A stretch of 64,000 nt of DNA from positions 2,790,001 to 2,854,000 of the forward strand of contig NZ_CP092104.1 of assembly GCF_016918765.2 (NCBI RefSeq), written 5' to 3'. The position numbers were made by a program, and so were the translations under genes. The stretch is from Flagellatimonas centrodinii (GTDB taxonomy: Bacteria > Pseudomonadota > Gammaproteobacteria > Nevskiales > Nevskiaceae). This document shows positions 64,000-64,000 of the stretch, piece after piece. Each line of letters opens with the position of its first letter. Within the stretch, counting starts at the first letter, position 1. The notes below the pieces were generated by a model, which made no database searches, was not told where the DNA came from, and saw only the letters and a program-made list of their open reading frames with translations.

Positions 64000-64000
64000 G

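Overview
The window is one GC-rich, gene-dense stretch of chromosome from a gammaproteobacterium. Several gene orders point there: map / rpsB-tsf-pyrH-frr-uppS-cdsA-dxr-rseP-bamA-skp-lpxD-fabZ-lpxA-lpxB-rnhB-dnaE-accA-tilS, pyrG-kdsA-eno-ftsB-ispD-ispF, surE-pcm-yqaA-nlpD, and alaC-hom-thrC-recJ. The lipid A, BamA and Skp genes show a Gram-negative envelope. The yqaA gene between pcm and nlpD, the missing rpoS after nlpD, and the ilvC-pssA-leuA order suggest a Xanthomonadales/Nevskiales/Chromatiales-type lineage rather than an enteric one. That placement is inference from gene order only. I see no insertion sequence, prophage, integrase, CRISPR array or rRNA.

Layout. 1-6.3 kb: the end of ilvC, pssA, leuA behind a putative leucine-rich leader peptide, then a family-4 uracil-DNA glycosylase, rimI and an MFS transporter. 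6.3-10.2 kb (minus): a moxR-DUF58-tgpA operon. 10.4-13.4 kb: a patatin-like lipase, a small sensorless kinase/response-regulator pair, and tRNA-Ser(UGA). 13.4-15.4 kb: class I aldolase and a 5'-nucleotidase. 15.4-21.9 kb (minus): map-glnD-dapD-dapE-yheT. 22-42.3 kb (plus): translation factors, isoprenoid and phospholipid enzymes, outer-membrane assembly, lipid A synthesis, DNA polymerase III alpha, accA and tilS. 42.4-49.4 kb: acyl-CoA ligase and pyrG to ispF. 49.5-51 kb: a TetR regulator, a perfect 20-bp palindrome, a 61-codon gene and an Smr nuclease. 51-59.4 kb: surE to nlpD, then alaC-hom-thrC-recJ. 59.5-64 kb: a membrane protein, a large membrane histidine kinase, a GFA-fold protein and the C-terminal part of a degenerate GGDEF-EAL protein.

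Functionally the window joins three programmes: amino-acid synthesis (branched-chain, lysine, threonine, alanine), envelope building (undecaprenyl-PP, CDP-DAG, lipid A, Kdo, BamA), and replication/repair/translation. Start codons frequently overlap the previous stop (ATGA, GTGA, TGATG), so translational coupling is common.

The most interesting observation is in the uracil-DNA glycosylase next to rimI. It sits where E. coli keeps holD (DNA polymerase III psi). Its first ~25 residues match the clamp-loader-binding N-terminal peptide of psi almost position for position, and a ~50-residue Ala/Pro linker joins them to the glycosylase. This suggests a repair enzyme tethered to the replisome. Other leads: the leuA leader peptide, the TetR-palindrome-microprotein cassette, Cys-rich or loop insertions in ThrC and AlaC, an Asp at the metal-class-defining position of KdsA, a long RG/Ala-Pro tail on ribosomal protein S2, and a recurring leaderless-mRNA start signature.
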